Positions 1 to 12,035 of a stretch of DNA of 64,000 bases are shown here, one piece after another. The notes beneath the pieces are model-generated. The model made no database searches, was not told the origin of the DNA, and saw nothing but the letters and a program-made list of their open reading frames with translations. The stretch comes from Pseudoscleropodium purum (lineage: Eukaryota; Streptophyta; Bryopsida; Hypnales; Brachytheciaceae). The stretch's first letter is position 1; the number at the start of each line of letters is the position of its first letter. The stretch covers positions 560,501 to 624,500 of the forward strand of contig OZ017801.1 in assembly GCA_963969395.1 (NCBI GenBank), read 5' to 3'. Made by a program: the position numbers and the translations under genes.

Positions 1-307
1 AGCTCCTCCTTATATAGTCCCTGGACCCTTTCCGGTTTGTCATCATGAATCTGGTTTACCATCATAATCCGGTTTACCATCATAATCCGGTTCATCATCA
101 TCATCCGATCCTAGACCTAATCCGTGTTGCATTCCTTTTCCGTCGTTAGTTACTCCTGACCGGATTAGATCCAAGAGGCCCACTACTTCACGTTCCGTAC
201 TAATTCTGAGTTTTCCTTCCCCACCTAATCGGATCCGGTTAGCTAATGACTAGTTTCCGTTCCTATTTGGGTGTATACTAAGAAAATCAAAATTCTAAGC
301 TGCGACA
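1..307 (-). mobile_element. 5' end of a gypsy LTR, cut by the window edge
   Basis: On the minus strand this begins TGTCGCAGCTTAGAATTTTG. It follows the same sequence as the first 300 bp of the LTRs at 22,506 and 31,699, including the repeated CCGGATTATGATGGTAAAC-type blocks and the TATATAAGGAGGAGC promoter box near base 10. The LTR reads leftwards out of the window, so only its U3 start is visible. Minus-strand pol fragments lie immediately to its right, so it is probably the 3' LTR of a decayed element. Confidence 0.85.
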
Positions 308-335
308 GTTCCATAAACAGAAATATGGCAGCCGT

Positions 336-563
336 CTAGACAGTGTTGTTTCGGGTAGTTTGGGCTTCTACCCACTTTGTGGCACAATCTGTCGCAAGGA
401 TTATGTATCTTTTTTGTTTAGTAGTAATCAAAGAAATGGGACTGATAAAATCTATTCTCCATTTCTCAAATGGTGCAAGTAGAATGATAGGTGTTAATAG
501 CCAGTGGTTTCGGAAGGAAGGGGCTCCCATTCGTTGACATTGGTCATAGCCTTCTACAAACAC
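336..563 (-). pseudogene. gypsy integrase fragment (relic)
   Basis: The translated frame carries the DQCQR zinc-finger end, GAPSFRNHW, and the first integrase-core block (a W-x-IDF motif followed by YIILATDCATKWVEA). It aligns directly with residues around 950-1,000 of the pol at 27,832-31,662. About 250 codons that should follow are missing before the LTR at 307, so it is a deletion relic. It is read towards the LTR, as expected for a minus-strand element. Confidence 0.85.
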
Positions 564-995
564 CTTAACGTCTCAGATTAGATTTAGCCATACAAATGCG
601 GTTTACAGTGGTAATGGCTACAAAGTGTCTTCCCAACGGTCCGGAATGTAGCGCTCTCATAACCTTCTTCCATTCTTTGGTTTCCAATCACCACCTAAGT
701 TGTTCATCCTCACCCATCTTGAACAAGGCTCCCTTGATTAATGAATAAGGAACCACCTTTTGTTGGAATATACTCTTCTTCTCTCGATCCATTTCTTTTG
801 GATATCTTTGCTTCGTAAGGTAGTTGATGATATTCTAAAATTCTGAACTGATCTCTTCATTGAAGTGGAATACCGAGACCTTCTTGTCGTCTAGAAACTC
901 ATCCAGAAATTCGATTGAGATGTTATCCATTGCATCCTACCCTTTGTACCTTGACAAGAAGTCTGCATTTGCATTGGACTTTCTGGATTTGACTA

Positions 996-1205
996 TTACT
1001 TCATAGTTGAACTCCTGAAGTAGTAGCATCCACTTCCTATTCTTCCAAATAGTTCTTGTTTGTTAATTAGGTACTTCAAAGAGTCATGATCCGTATGGAA
1101 CATAATCCAGTATCCAAGCAGGAAATGCCAAAACTTCTTACATGCATATACCATTGCCAAAGCTTCTCTTTCCGTGGTTGTATACTTCCTATCAGCTAGA
1201 CTCAT
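996..1205 (-). pseudogene. gypsy RNase H fragment (relic)
   Basis: It encodes the RNase H block MSLADRKYTTTEREALAMVY and FHTDHDSLKYLINK, matching the RNase H region of the intact pol at about 29,990-30,140. The frame then breaks. It lies upstream, in minus-strand sense, of the integrase relic at 336-563 in the correct gene order. The gap between the two is shorter than in the intact element, so sequence has been deleted. Confidence 0.85.
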
Positions 1206-1888
1206 CTGCCTATTTGGATAGTATATGTGGCACTCTCGTTGGTCCTTGTCGTATTGCCAAAGAATGGCTTCTAGGCACCATCCAAAAGTGTAGGAGCATG
1301 GAAACTCAAACCGGATGGAATTAGTCTAGAATAAGGTTAGATAGACTTGCAATTTTTATTTTTTTGGTAACTCATAAAGATTTTTGCTACAGTGCTACAC
1401 TAAGACTATGATAGAAATAGTCAATTTTCGGATTGCTAGAGTCATTGGTAACATTATGGAAACGGATCTGATACGGATTTGGAATTTGGGAAAGTATTGG
1501 ATTCCTAAAACCTACATTCTAGACTTTGGTCTAGGAAACTAGAAGACCGTTAGGGGAACGGTCTTCTACCCATTCTCCATCGGGAACTGTCGGCCACGCT
1601 TTGGGTACTGAAATCCACCGCTACTTCTCTTTTTCTCTCTTTCTACTTGCTAAACTTTATGAACATATAATTGAGAGAAAGACTGGTGACTTAGTGACTA
1701 GTATAAAGAGAGGACGGAAAGGTCAATACCATGTACACCAGATTAGGTTATCGGCTATCGGTGATTCATAGCAGTGGTTGGCGATCTGGCTATGCAAATG
1801 TCTAGGGTTGTAGCCTAGATGGTTTGTCTGGTTATTCCTTCTGATCCGGCTCACTAAGCGCAATTAGAGGAAGATCTCATGTGTTGGA

Positions 1889-2599
1889 TTGTTAGATAGG
1901 CTGTGGAGCATGAAGAACGAGGAGATGATTCAAGAATTCATTTATAGAGTTCCAAACCAGTATGAGTTGACGGTGAGAAGTCAACTCATAGTTTGGACGA
2001 AAGACATTTGGACAAATGTTTATTCATTTAAAAATAATGAACTCGGACTAGCCGGAAGAGCGGGTAAATACATAGCTAGAAAGTTCCAAAGTCAAGCCCA
2101 CTCAAAAGAGGGTTTTGCTATTAGTGATTGCAAAAACGAGAAGCATAAATAGATATTAGATTTCCTGATTCCAATCTTATATTTGGAAAAGCCTACCTGG
2201 GTTATGGTCACGGTGGCTAACACCATTATTGGGGCTTTAGAAGACCGGATTGTCCATTGGGGGAGAGTGATTCAAGAAGTAGTGGATAAACTAATAGATC
2301 ACGTGACCCGAGTGAAACACAGCTCTATCATCCTATATCTATTCCACCTCTATCACGACAAAGAGGTCTTAAATGCCAAAGAGATGATTTAGTACAACAT
2401 TGGAGTCGAAATTTTGAAGTATGGCCTCACGAATGAGTTGGAGAAACAAGAGAAGGAATCTAAAGGAGAAGAACAACCAGAAAAAGAAGAAGAATTGGTG
2501 GACCGGAAACGAAGGAAGTCCATAGATCCGGCTATATGGAGGAAGGTGTCAACATTAGAAAGGGATGACTTGAAATTCTTTGAAGCTGAAATCCAATAG
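1889..2599 (+). pseudogene. relic of the LTR-encoded ORF, N-terminal and middle part
   Basis: Three collinear open pieces (1,889-2,152, 2,183-2,392, 2,414-2,599), separated by in-frame stops, align with residues of roughly 50-300 of the ORF at 22,946-24,604. Shared landmarks include LEKPTWVMVTVANTIIGAL versus PEKPTRVTITLGNTIFGAL, YLFHLYHDKEVL versus YLFHLYREHQVL, and an acidic run after them. The match is clear at protein level but distant at DNA level. This copy therefore belongs to an older, separate LTR family that carried the same ORF. Function is unknown. Confidence 0.75.
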
Positions 2600-2639
2600 A
2601 TGCAGTAAACCAAATAGATGTATGGCAACCTAGAAGATC

Positions 2640-4800
2640 ACGTTGTCCTGATGGAAATTCTTCCATCATGTAAATACATCTACTGAGTTTTGTGTGTTTG
2701 AGTTTCAATAAACAAAGAGTTGAGATAAAAGGAGTTGATCGTGGTGAGAACCACGGTTTGATGCAACGGAGCGCCCGTTAGCATTCGGATGTTGCACCGT
2801 CTTGTCACAAGCACAACTTAGGGGGGGTAGATGGCGGGTTGGCTGGTCCAATTTCTTGCTTTACTAGCTTGCCAAGCCGTAGGCCACCCAAGCCGCTCGA
2901 CGGGTCCAATTGGATTCGAACCCGGACTGGCGGGCGACCAAAGACCACCGCTTCTCCAGCCAACCAAATCCGCGACTTGGTGACTGGAGGATGAATTTCA
3001 ACGCTTTTATACCCATAAAGGCACGTGGCTACTCTTTAGTAATTTTTTTATTAGGTTTGTTCATTTAATTTTACTTATCTAATTGATTGGAAGGCTCATG
3101 TGTTTTTGCCTTTCCATTTAAATAAAATTATTAAGGGATTAGGTGGATTTGAAAAATAAAAAAATAAGGGAAAAGAAAGGGGCATCTTTGGTGGGGCTTG
3201 AAAGGAGAGGAGTATGGGCTGATGTGCCCCACCTCCTTGCTTGAAATGGGGGTGTAGGAGAGTGTGGAGAGATTGTTTTTGGTGTGTGTGTGTAGGAGTG
3301 AATAGAGAAACTTGAGTGTGAAAGAAAATCCGAAACTTCGAGGAGTGATATCTCCCATTGTATGAGGCCTTTGGTAATGAAATTTGGTGAGATTGTTCCT
3401 TGTGAAATTGCCTTTCCAAAATGAGTTTGCAAGTTTGATTTGGAGTTAGGATAAAAAAGTTATGAGCGTTTGAATTTGAGGAGTTTTAGTGCCTTTCATG
3501 AAGAAAGGCTGAGACTTTGTCAAGCCATAGCTGACGTTCAGTCCATCAATTTGCAAAGGGACTTTGGAAGCGTGTTCATCTTAATCTTAGCTTTCCAAAG
3601 AGTCATTAAACTTAAGATTTGGAGTTTGGAGGAAGAAGTTATGGAGGTGTGATGACTTGGAGGTTGACTGCCACTTGTGAAGAGCAAGGCCGAAACTTTG
3701 GAGGGCCATAACCTTTGGTCAGTATAAGGATTTCTTTTAAAAATTTTATGAGTGTTAGTTTGTTTATTTATCTCTCTAAATAGCTATCACACGAGCTATT
3801 TGGAGTTTTATTGAAGAAATTATAGAGTGTAGAAGTTTAGAGGTTGAGTGGATTCTCAAAATAGGAGACCGAGACTTTGTTGGGCTGTAACTTATGGACA
3901 GAGTTTTAGTTCTTAGTGAAATTTTCACATGTTGTAGCCGGATGTGTTAGCTTTTCAAATTGCTATCACACTTGTGTTCAGGGTTTGTAAATCAAAAGTT
4001 ATAAGAAGTTTGAAGAGGCAGTGGTTGGTTGGCGAGGAGGAGAAGAACCGCCACTTTGTTTGCCTATAACTTTTGGACAGTAGTTTAGAATAAAGTGAAA
4101 TTTGGAGAGGTGTTAGATTACTGGGTTAGCTTTCCAAAATGCTATTGCACTTAGCATTTGGAGTTGTGAGCCATTTGTGGCACTAGATAAAAGGTCGCAG
4201 CTACTTTAGGGTACGGCTTTGAAGATTTCTCATTGTTTTTATCAAAACATGAAGACTTAAAGATTGAAGATTTGAAGATTGAAGACTTGAAGAGGAATGT
4301 TTTGGGTTTTTTTTTATATGTATGTGTGGGATGTGGCTTTGTTATTCCTAGCCTAATTTGGAGGCTCGTTGTCTTTTATTTCCTTTTGCTTTGTAACCCT
4401 AGTTGCGGGCAGTCTGGGTAAAACCAAGACTCGACCCCATTTATTGTCGTGGTGACGAAGTGGGGTTAATGGCCCACATGGTCGAGACTTGCTTGTTCTC
4501 ACGGTCTAGAGTTTTGGCCAGCAGACCGTGAATTTGAAGTTTAGGATCCCATCATTCGGACGGTAGCTCGTGTTTACTGTCCCGTTTTACCCGTCCCGTA
4601 TCCTGTGGTTTCTTATCCCTTCCTTGACCCTTATACCTATCTAGAGCCTACACAGGATAGGCCAACGGGCACCGTTTGAAGACCGAAAATTGAAGATTGA
4701 AGAAGACACCAAGTATACAACAAGCAGTTGCAGCCAAACACCCCGTGTGTTCCTAAAGCGCGCTCCTCTCTACTTGACAACGTGTTCTTTATCGCAGGCA
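2640..4800. other. unclassified insertion inside the relic ORF
   Basis: This block separates the N-terminal relic (to 2,599) from its coiled-coil part (from about 4,860) and has no counterpart in the related LTRs. It starts with low-GC-skew sequence containing a G run at 2,820, has the 179-bp tandem units at 3,330-4,190, and ends with an LTR-like stretch (about 4,400-4,790). I found no convincing target duplication or coding capacity. Open frames here are short and lack family features. A decayed solo LTR is the likeliest identity. Confidence 0.4.
3330..4190 (+). repeat. degenerate tandem repeat, unit about 179 bp, about 5 copies
   Basis: A block of the form GAGACTTTG..GGCCATAACTTTTGGACAGT, followed by TTAGCTTTCCAAA, GCTAT..CACTTAGCATTTGGAG and GAAGAAGTTATGG, recurs near 3,330, 3,510, 3,690, 3,868 and 4,047. 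The spacings are 178-180 bp. Copies are diverged at many positions but the period is stable. Each unit contains short inverted words, and none has a conserved frame, so this is non-coding. Confidence 0.7.
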
Positions 4801-4859
4801 AACTTAAAGTGAAGTCAAACCAAATTTTGGAGGAGATCCGGAAACGTCCAGATCCGAAA

Positions 4860-5245
4860 GAATTCCAATAGAAACAAAATAGATCCGGAAGTTGGAAGAG
4901 GAAAGAAATAGCCTCAAGTCCCAGCTAGAGTGGATGGAAGAGGAGATACACACGGTGAGACGGAAGGAGATGGAGGCTTTTCGACTCGTCCACAACCTCA
5001 AGGAACTTGTCATGGTTCTGGAATATATAGTGATCCAAGCTAACCTCCACACCGCTTGGTTAGAGAAGGAAGGACACATGACCGGATCAAAGATGATAAA
5101 GATCATGGTCAACTTCGAAGCCCAAATGGAGATTGTTTTGAAGGACATGCGCAAGTTGCTGGAATACTTGGATCTGGAATGGGCCATCAGCTTAGAATGG
5201 TTTTTGAAAGTCCCCAAGAGCATATTCCAAGATACTTTGGTTTGA
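4860..5245 (+). pseudogene. relic of the LTR-encoded ORF, coiled-coil part
   Basis: The open frame here (RKLEEERNSLKSQLEWMEEE onward) aligns with the coiled-coil region of the ORF at 22,946-24,604. Both contain a charged heptad stretch followed by a [S/T]GS[K/R]M[I/V][K/R]I motif, then FEAQMEIVLKDMRK versus FAEQVETTMVEGRK. A stop precedes it in frame and its N-terminal partner lies at 1,889-2,599 across the 2,640-4,800 insertion. Conservation of this motif across diverged copies suggests the coiled coil was functional. Confidence 0.65.
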
Positions 5246-6659
5246 CAAATGCCAATCCGGCAAGCTTGTAGTAGTCCAATTCAACCACAATTGGAAGGAC
5301 TAAAGTCTATCCTCATTCCAACTGTGGGTTCATTGAATAGTCGAGCGCGGACTCTATTAAAACCAGCAGTTTATAAGTTGGAGAAAGGAGCAAGTCAAAA
5401 GTGCGTTCTGGCAGAGGAAAGAGTTTTCGTCCAAATTCTTCAATTACCTAGGAAAATCACAGCCAGAAAGTCCATGGTACCCGGATTGGCTGTTCACGGC
5501 AACCTCGACGTACGAATTGGAGTAATGACGAATTCGGCCCAATCTCATCCGCAAGATTTATTGCATATGTAGCAATTGGCACCAAAGCGGGATAATACTA
5601 AGATTGAACTGAGTGAGTGTCGCACGCATAATCTAGGAGTAAGTATCTTTACACATGAAAACATGGTAAAATGACACGAATTATTGTCTTAGGAAATTCT
5701 AGATGCCTTTCCAAACTCCAATACCCAAATCACCCGAATCACCCGATTTTCTGGTTTCGTCCCTTAACAAACTAGTTTTCAATTTCTCTATTTTACTATG
5801 AGAGGGTCCGCTAATAATCTTTCGAGGGATAGGGACTTCACCACTCTTGTCTTTTCACTACACAAACAAAAACAAACAAACAACAAACACCCAAGTATTC
5901 AAGGTGTTGTAGTGCAGAAGGTAGATCCGAATCCTTACAACATTCTGGATGGCCAATCCGGAATATAGGTCACTCTGAACTGCGTTCACTCTTCCTCACT
6001 ACAACGACAAATCTCAAATGCTCGGAACTAATAAGGGGGGTAATCTTTCTAGGTGTATGACGGATCTGAAGGTTGGCAAACCTTTCAGTGAGTGGAAGTT
6101 CGCTAATCTTCATACAGAATTGTTTCCAATTCCGAATCTACACTCACATCACTCTTCACTAAAAAACGGATTACTGTTCATGTAGTTCAAAGGCACCATG
6201 CGTAGCTCTTTCATCTCGTATCTAACATCATTGCAATAATACTCCTTCAGTCCGATCAAGTTATCTGAAATTCGGATTCTTCCTCATCCGTCCATCTCAC
6301 ATGTCAACACTCAAACAACAAACCAACACAATCCAGATACACAGTTGGAACCAAAATGTTCACCAAGTGACTCAAATTCAAGAAGGGAATGGAATACAAC
6401 AAAATAATTGCTAGGTTGGAATGAGAGGGTAACAAACTTGTCCGCCCTTAAAAATCAAAATCAAAACCAATTAACCAAAGTCAACGCCTAAAAAGCCAAA
6501 ATGGCATCCCATAAATCAAGGCAACCAACTAGTAAACAACCCGGGATATCCGGAACATCCACAGCCCAATTGTCTCGACAAATCTGGAATCCCTAAAAAT
6601 CCAGATTTTCTAAAAATCTAGATTCCTAAGAATATAGAATCCCTAGAAATCCAGAATTT

Positions 6660-7260
6660 GGACCCACACTCGGAATACCCATTCTAGAACTTAAAAAAAA
6701 TCGTAATTAAATGGAGACAACCTATGAGCTACCTCCTCCGACACACCTTCTTCAAATTACTCCCACTTTGAGTGCTCAGAATCTTCACGAAACCCTTCAT
6801 TAGAGTTGTTCAGGTTGCTACTCAGATCTGAATCTTTTGTCCCGAATCATTTTCCGGATTCTGAAATTTAAACATATCTGAATCCAATCCGGATTCATTT
6901 CGGATTCCATTCTGAATTGAATCTAGATTCGAAACATTTTCGGAAATATTCTGGATCCAGTTGTGATATTGCCAAAAGTCTTTGAAAATACTTGTTGGAC
7001 AACTATCCGAGTTCCGGGTTCTAGTTAGAACAGAAAGTGTGAATGTCCTCCTTAACCACATTATCTCAATTAAGAGATCCTATGATTTGCTAATCTATGC
7101 TTCTAGTATTTTTTTTGTCTCTAACTAGTAGAATCAAAAAAATATATTGAAAATGGATTTCTTACTCCAAATTCTATTTGAAGTAACTAAAATCTGTTTT
7201 TATAGGTTCTAATAGTGAGTCGCCCTAAGTCAAAGATCTAGAGATTTAGGAGATAGAGGA
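6660..7260. other. spacer of the inverted repeat, no gene seen
   Basis: Low-complexity, A/T-rich DNA with many degenerate GAATCC/GGATTC words between about 6,830 and 6,950. The open frames are short and show no family motif. It is the central spacer between the two arms. Confidence 0.5.
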
Positions 7261-7440
7261 GTTGAAAGAAGAAGGGTTGAAGTCTGGATTCGAGAAAGAA
7301 ACAAAATCTGAAGGCTCACCTTTGAAAATTCCACGTAAACCTCAGATTCAATCATCAACAAAGAATACACCAGTGAAGACTCCGGGCAACCAAAGCAAGA
7401 GTAGTATGAAGGAGGCACAGGGAAATAGATAGATAGCTAG
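7260..7440 (+). pseudogene. C-terminal tail relic of the LTR-encoded ORF
   Basis: A Ser/Lys/Pro-rich frame ends in a stop followed by AGATAGATAGC..GTAGGATTTTCATTTC. This resembles the stop and the sequence just after it in the intact LTR (GTAGGGTAGATAGGATTTTAATTTC at 24,597). The protein match itself is weak; the call rests mainly on the shared flank. Confidence 0.4.
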
Positions 7441-7454
7441 CAGATAGTTAGGTA

Positions 7455-7964
7455 GGATTTTCATTTCGGAACGTGGACTTGGATTTCAAATTTTTAAGGG
7501 TTCCGAATTTGTAGGGGCAGTTGGGTTGTGAATTTTACAAATATCCTAGGTTGTTCATTGGTTGGTTACCCTGATTTCTGAGGTGCCTTTTTGGCTTTTT
7601 AGGCATTGACTTTGGTTTTGATTTTGGTTTTTAAGGGCGGGCAAGTTTGTTGCCCTTTCATTCCATCCTAGTGATTATTCTACTGTATTTTGTTTTTTTG
7701 TTTAATTTGAACCACCTGGTAGACATTTTGACTCTGACTTTGTGTCTGCATTGTGTTGATTTGTTGCTTGGAGTGTTGAGATGTAAAAAGGATGGATGAG
7801 GAGGAATCTGGATTTCAGATAACTGAATCGAATTGAGGAAGTACTATTGTAATGATGTTAGATTTATGACGAAGGAGTTGCGTGTGGTGCCTTTGAACTA
7901 CTATAATGGTAATCCGGTTTAGGGTGAAAAGTGGTATGAGAGTAAATCCAAAATTGAAAATGAT
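7455..7964. repeat. right arm of the inverted repeat, first segment
   Basis: The complement of 6,105-6,660. The segment stops abruptly at the transposon's target duplication (7,965). It resumes at 44,437 in the same alignment register as the uninterrupted left arm, which identifies everything between as an insertion. Confidence 0.85.
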
Positions 7965-7970
7965 TATGTA
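7965..7970. repeat. target-site duplication of the giant transposon, left copy (TATGTA)
   Basis: TATGTA here and TATGTG at 44,431-44,436. If one copy is removed, the flanks join to give sequence that aligns without gaps to the intact left arm at 6,101-6,137. A TA-only duplication would need a 4-base gap. Confidence 0.75.
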
Positions 7971-8001
7971 AGGTCATATTCATTAAAATGGGACAAAATG
8001 G
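7971..8001 (+). repeat. left terminal inverted repeat
   Basis: Begins AGGTCATATTCATTAAAATG. It pairs with 44,400-44,430 with mismatches at positions 4, 21, 24 and 28. The homology does not extend outward past the first A, apart from two bases that belong to the target duplication. Confidence 0.85.
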
Positions 8002-8485
8002 TCATATTTAGACTTTCAAATCCTTCTTATCAAGGATAAGTTGTTGAAATCAAGGAGAAATATAGACAACTCTATGTCTAATAATAGAATAAATTACAAA
8101 TTTAAAATATACATTACATAAATACCCCAAGAAATGTACAATGTTCATGAAGTCAAACAACATTGAAATACACATATGCAAGGGCACAAGAAATAAACAA
8201 TCAGAATGTACACAACAAACTACAAAACATACGACATTTTTCAAAATTGAATCATTTGATAATCGATGAACATATAGAACAATTTATGCCTCTCACAATA
8301 AAGTTCTATTCAAAGACTATGTAATTGGAATTATGGGCAATCGAGTGCAAAATCTATTGCTTCCATTTAAATAAGGAATTCTATTACTAATTTTTGTATG
8401 TACCTAAAAATACTATTGATACTAAAAAAAGTATTTATTTGTTCGGAGTACTCAGTAAACATAAATTGTTTATCAAAGCATCGGT
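8002..8485. other. transposon left subterminal region, no gene seen
   Basis: A/T-rich sequence between the inverted repeat and the end of the minus-strand gene. A second partial copy of the terminal word (GGTCATATTTAG at 8,002-8,014) follows the inverted repeat. No coding pattern is seen. It probably holds the 3' end and polyadenylation region of the minus-strand gene. Confidence 0.5.
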
Positions 8486-9382
8486 TCAAGTTTCTGAAGA
8501 GTTGTTTGTTGCCTCCGCTGCACGAATCTTTGCCCGGCCTCTCATAATATCTTCGTATCGAGAGGTCCCCGTTGGTATACTTCTAATATTGAACGTGCTA
8601 CTTGTCTCTATTGAGCGTGAATCGCTACCATCCACTTTTCGCTTTAAATTGCTTCGAGGATTTCCTGAATTTGAAAGAGATCTAGAAACTGGCGGAGATG
8701 GTGTAAGCCCCGATCTTTTGACATTGTGCTTGAACGCTTGTCTATTTCCAAGTGAAAAAACTCCACCTAGAACCCTACGTTGAAATATACCTCTTGTTGA
8801 TGGTGTAGACCCGCCACTAATAGACTGTTCAGATAAAGAGCTTACCCCCCAAAAGCAAGGGATCTGACTTGCACTATATGATTTCCGCTGGGTGATCTTA
8901 TTTTTGCCCTCTGCCGTGGTATCCGTGATAAAGTTACTGACCTTCACTAGTGCAAGAGTTGATGCACTGTTGGTCGAAATTTTATTGTCGAGTCGAAAAG
9001 GTTCAACACCTTCCTCAATATGAGTATAGAGTTTTCTATTCGAGGTAATCTGGTTACATGAGTTTGGCGAACACAAATCCACATCACTTGGTGAAAATTG
9101 TGCCCGCTTCAACGGAGACGGGGAGCAAAGCGGGGTCCTCACTGCTCCTCGACTTCCAAGAGGGTTGTTCACGACACCTTCTTCTACATTTCCCTTGGAG
9201 AAGTCAATGGCTGCCGATGCCGCATCTGTGGCTGAACACATCACATAAGGCTTTGAATGAAGGTCCCCAAAGCAGCTTCCTCCATCTGATTTAGACATCC
9301 TTGAGAGAGACGTTCCCGATCCAGAAAGCAGACTCTTCGTTAGCCTCTGCTTGGGTAGCGAGCGAAGAAGTGATTGACCAAC
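8486..9382 (-). pseudogene. probable last exon: Ser/Arg-rich C-terminal tail
   Basis: An open frame of about 298 codons begins after a good acceptor (ATTCATTCAG|GTTGGT at 9,382) and ends at TGA 8,486. It is rich in Ser, Arg, Thr and Asn with no recognisable fold. It includes repeated SP and basic motifs (CSPSPLKRAQFSPSD, KRSGLTPSPPVSRSLS) that look like cyclin-dependent-kinase-type sites. It has no in-frame stop, unlike the upstream exons. It could instead be the end of a separate small gene. Confidence 0.45.
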
Positions 9383-9621
9383 CTGAATGAATAAAAGTAT
9401 ATAGGAATGAGGCACAAATTATCCTCAACCCGATGATAATGAGGTGAACAAAAAGTGATGCCAGTAAAAGAAGGAAATATGGTCATACAAAACATTCATC
9501 ACAATTACAGTTCGCAATCAAAATCATACAATTCAGCCCAGGCAAAATTTACTGAATGATCAATAAAAAACACTTAATGTCCAAAGTCAGTTATATACAG
9601 TTCTCCATTAGCTAAACGTCT

Positions 9622-9960
9622 CTATTTTCTAGATGTCCCAGACTCAATCACTAAATCAATCCTTGGTAGCTTGTAACGAGTGCCAAGGGTTGCAGCAGAC
9701 TCTCTCATTCCCTTCAAAATATTCCGCACTAGGTGATCTAAATTCATCATTGGTGCAACACCAATCTTATGAGTCTCCACAGGTTTGCACAAGTAGCTCG
9801 GGTCACAGCTTTCCTGCAATTGACGAAGCTAGAAGGCTCGACTTCCCATGAGCAAATTATCCCCACGAAGTTCATGGTCCAATGGCTTGAGAAACATACT
9901 TAGCATTACCGCGTTCATTGCACACACTCTTCTCCGGGAAGTCATTAGTGAGAAGAGTAT
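9622..9960 (-). pseudogene. probable exon 4 of the ParB/methylase-like gene
   Basis: An open frame (RRRVCAMNAVMLSMFLKPLD onward) continues through a TAG at 9,829-9,831 into LRQLQESCDPSYLCKPVETH and on to IDLVIESGTSRK before a TAG at 9,622. A GTATAT donor sits just after that stop (about 9,600), so the stop may be another nonsense change inside the exon. I could not fix the upstream acceptor. No domain recognised. Confidence 0.4.
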
Positions 9961-10546
9961 TGTCTTTACTAGAAGATGACCCATCACAAGGATGAGAGAT
10001 CAGCCAGAACTGTTAGGAAAATGAGTTCGTATGCATTTTTAGGGTGGTGGAGGAGTTTCCTCCCAGAGGTTTCAAATTTCCCACACTGCTCTTGTCCTAG
10101 AATGTCGAAGGGAGGCTTAGAGCACTAAGAAAGGAATTCTGCCACAACCTCCTCATTTCTCTTCAACATTGAACTCCAAACTACAATACGATTTGCAGAC
10201 TTCAGATTGCAATTTTCTATTGGGAAAAAAACATCGCCAATTTCATATTATGCTGCGTACGAAAGATGATTTCTTACATTAAGCCGGTCGCTATTTGAGC
10301 AAAAAAATAGTACGCTATGACGACTCTATTACACTCCTCTACATAATCCAATCACATATGGATTCGTCGTCCGCGCCACACAATCAAGGACTGATGAACC
10401 CCTCCTATCAACTAGAATAAATGCATATGAGGACCCCCAATTAGATGTGGCAGGTTCATGCAAATTAGAGAACGCGTGCAACCATGACATAGCAATTTGT
10501 AGACACAGATCAAATTTTCAATATGGAGGGAGTTTGGAATGTGTAC

Positions 10547-11959
10547 CTCAATTGATTCGCTTACACAGGTGTTGTCGACGACCATCCTGGATTTTTTTTC
10601 TTCTTCTGTAGCATCTGCAGCATCATCTCCCTCGTAGTCGACGAGCTGCTCGTCTAACAAAGGATTCGAGTAATGCAAGTCTTCCTCGTCAAATCCTAGA
10701 TGGTCATCCTCACCTTCTTTACCCCCCTCAGTGACTGCTTGTGGCTCTATGTTCTCAAATTCTTGCTTATTGTCCTTCTCTACAAGATTTGGTTTCCCAA
10801 TTGTAGTGGTTGGACTGTCAGCTGAGGAGCACAACTTCAGCTGCGGCTGATCAGAGGATCTCTCATCAGAATGTTGAGCCACAGAATTATTAACATTGAC
10901 TTCTGCAGCCTCCCTAGTGGAATCTTGTGATCTATCCTCGGGCTGAGGATAATTGAACGTAGTGAGGGGAGTTCTATGGAGCTCGGGATCCTGAGATGTG
11001 CAGACGTCCACTACCTCTGCACCACATGGCTGCTGTGAACCCTGATCAAGTTGCGACTGAGTTGTCTGGGAGGATATTTGTGATTGAAGTGCCTCTAATT
11101 TCAGTCTCAATGCCTCATTCTCGCATTTCTAACTCTCCGAATAATCCATGACCTCTTTTAGCTTACGCTCCTTCTCCCTATCCTCTTCGTCCTTTCTTTT
11201 CTGTTTCTCCAATTCTTTATCCCACCAGTCATACTCCTCTTTAATACTTGCAACGATCTCCGTTGACCTCAACGAGACTAATCGTGCAGAATCTCCAACT
11301 TCTGGTCTCACAACAGACTTCTCGATGATCTCAGTGTCATCGTCACTGTCACTGAGAATGAGAACGGGAGTCTCAGTGGCCAACCCAACCATTGACATAG
11401 AGCACTGAGTGCGACGATCCTCACTGCCTATTTCTCCATCTCCCACACGAGAAACTGCCTGCCTCTGTGCCTCTAGTGCAAGATCATCCAAACGCTGCAA
11501 GTCCCATTCCTGAGCCTCCGCTAGTATTTGCAGGCCTTCATCTTGTGCCGGCACTTGCACACTACTATTTCGTGGCATCTCTTGCCCACCGTCCTCCAGG
11601 AGGTGAATTTCAACATCCTCCTGCGCAATGTCCACATCTTCCATATTCTCTCGAGCAAGCGAACTAGGTGACCTGTTTGTCCCAAATTCGTCGATGGAAG
11701 GACTGTCTTCGTCTACACTTGCCTCTTGAGAGTGCTCTGAATCCGAGCCGCCATCATCTTCCACGCCATCGTCTACACATGTGGATGCAGTCGCATGATC
11801 CGCAGCCGCCAGAAGTGCCGGCTGAACGAAGTAATTCCCATAGGGTGAATTCGAATGGAGAAAGTCATTCATGTCTAATCTGTCAGCGAACTTCGCCATT
11901 CCTCTCTCCCTCTTATAGACGACGCTGTCGTCAATACCGTAGAAGAATACACCGTACAT
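10547..11959 (-). pseudogene. exon 3: acidic region, SUMO-interaction-like motif, coiled coil
   Basis: 471 codons joined in frame to exon 2 (AATGCAG|ATG acceptor). It begins with the last strand of the methylase-like fold, then a Glu/Asp/Ser-rich stretch. PVLILSDSDDDTEI is a textbook hydrophobic-acidic SUMO-interaction pattern. A Lys/Glu coiled coil (KELEKQKRKDEEDREKERK) runs across the TAG at 11,129 into KCENEALRLKLEALQSQI. The donor is ATTGAG|GTACAC at 10,547. Low-complexity acidic linkers of this kind are typical of chromatin proteins. Confidence 0.6.
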
Positions 11960-12035
11960 CTGCATTAGAGAGGAATGGCAATCAGTACATTCTTGTATCT
12001 CTGATTTCATCAATTAGAATCATCTCCGTCAGATC

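Larger units (their letters stand above)
1310..6660. repeat. left arm of a large imperfect inverted repeat
   Basis: Reversed, this stretch matches 7,455-7,964, then 44,437-44,628, then 46,286-47,806. The match is collinear, at very roughly 75-85% identity by eye. Examples: 1,310-2,430 matches the complement of 46,690-47,806; 5,610-5,700 matches that of 46,600-46,660; 5,830-6,100 matches that of 44,437-44,628 and 46,286-46,400; 6,105-6,660 matches that of 7,455-7,964. Bases 2,435-5,610 have no partner in the right arm. The content is decayed LTR-family sequence with relics of the LTR-encoded ORF. The arm matters because it preserves the uninterrupted target site of the transposon at 7,971-44,430. 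Confidence 0.8.
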
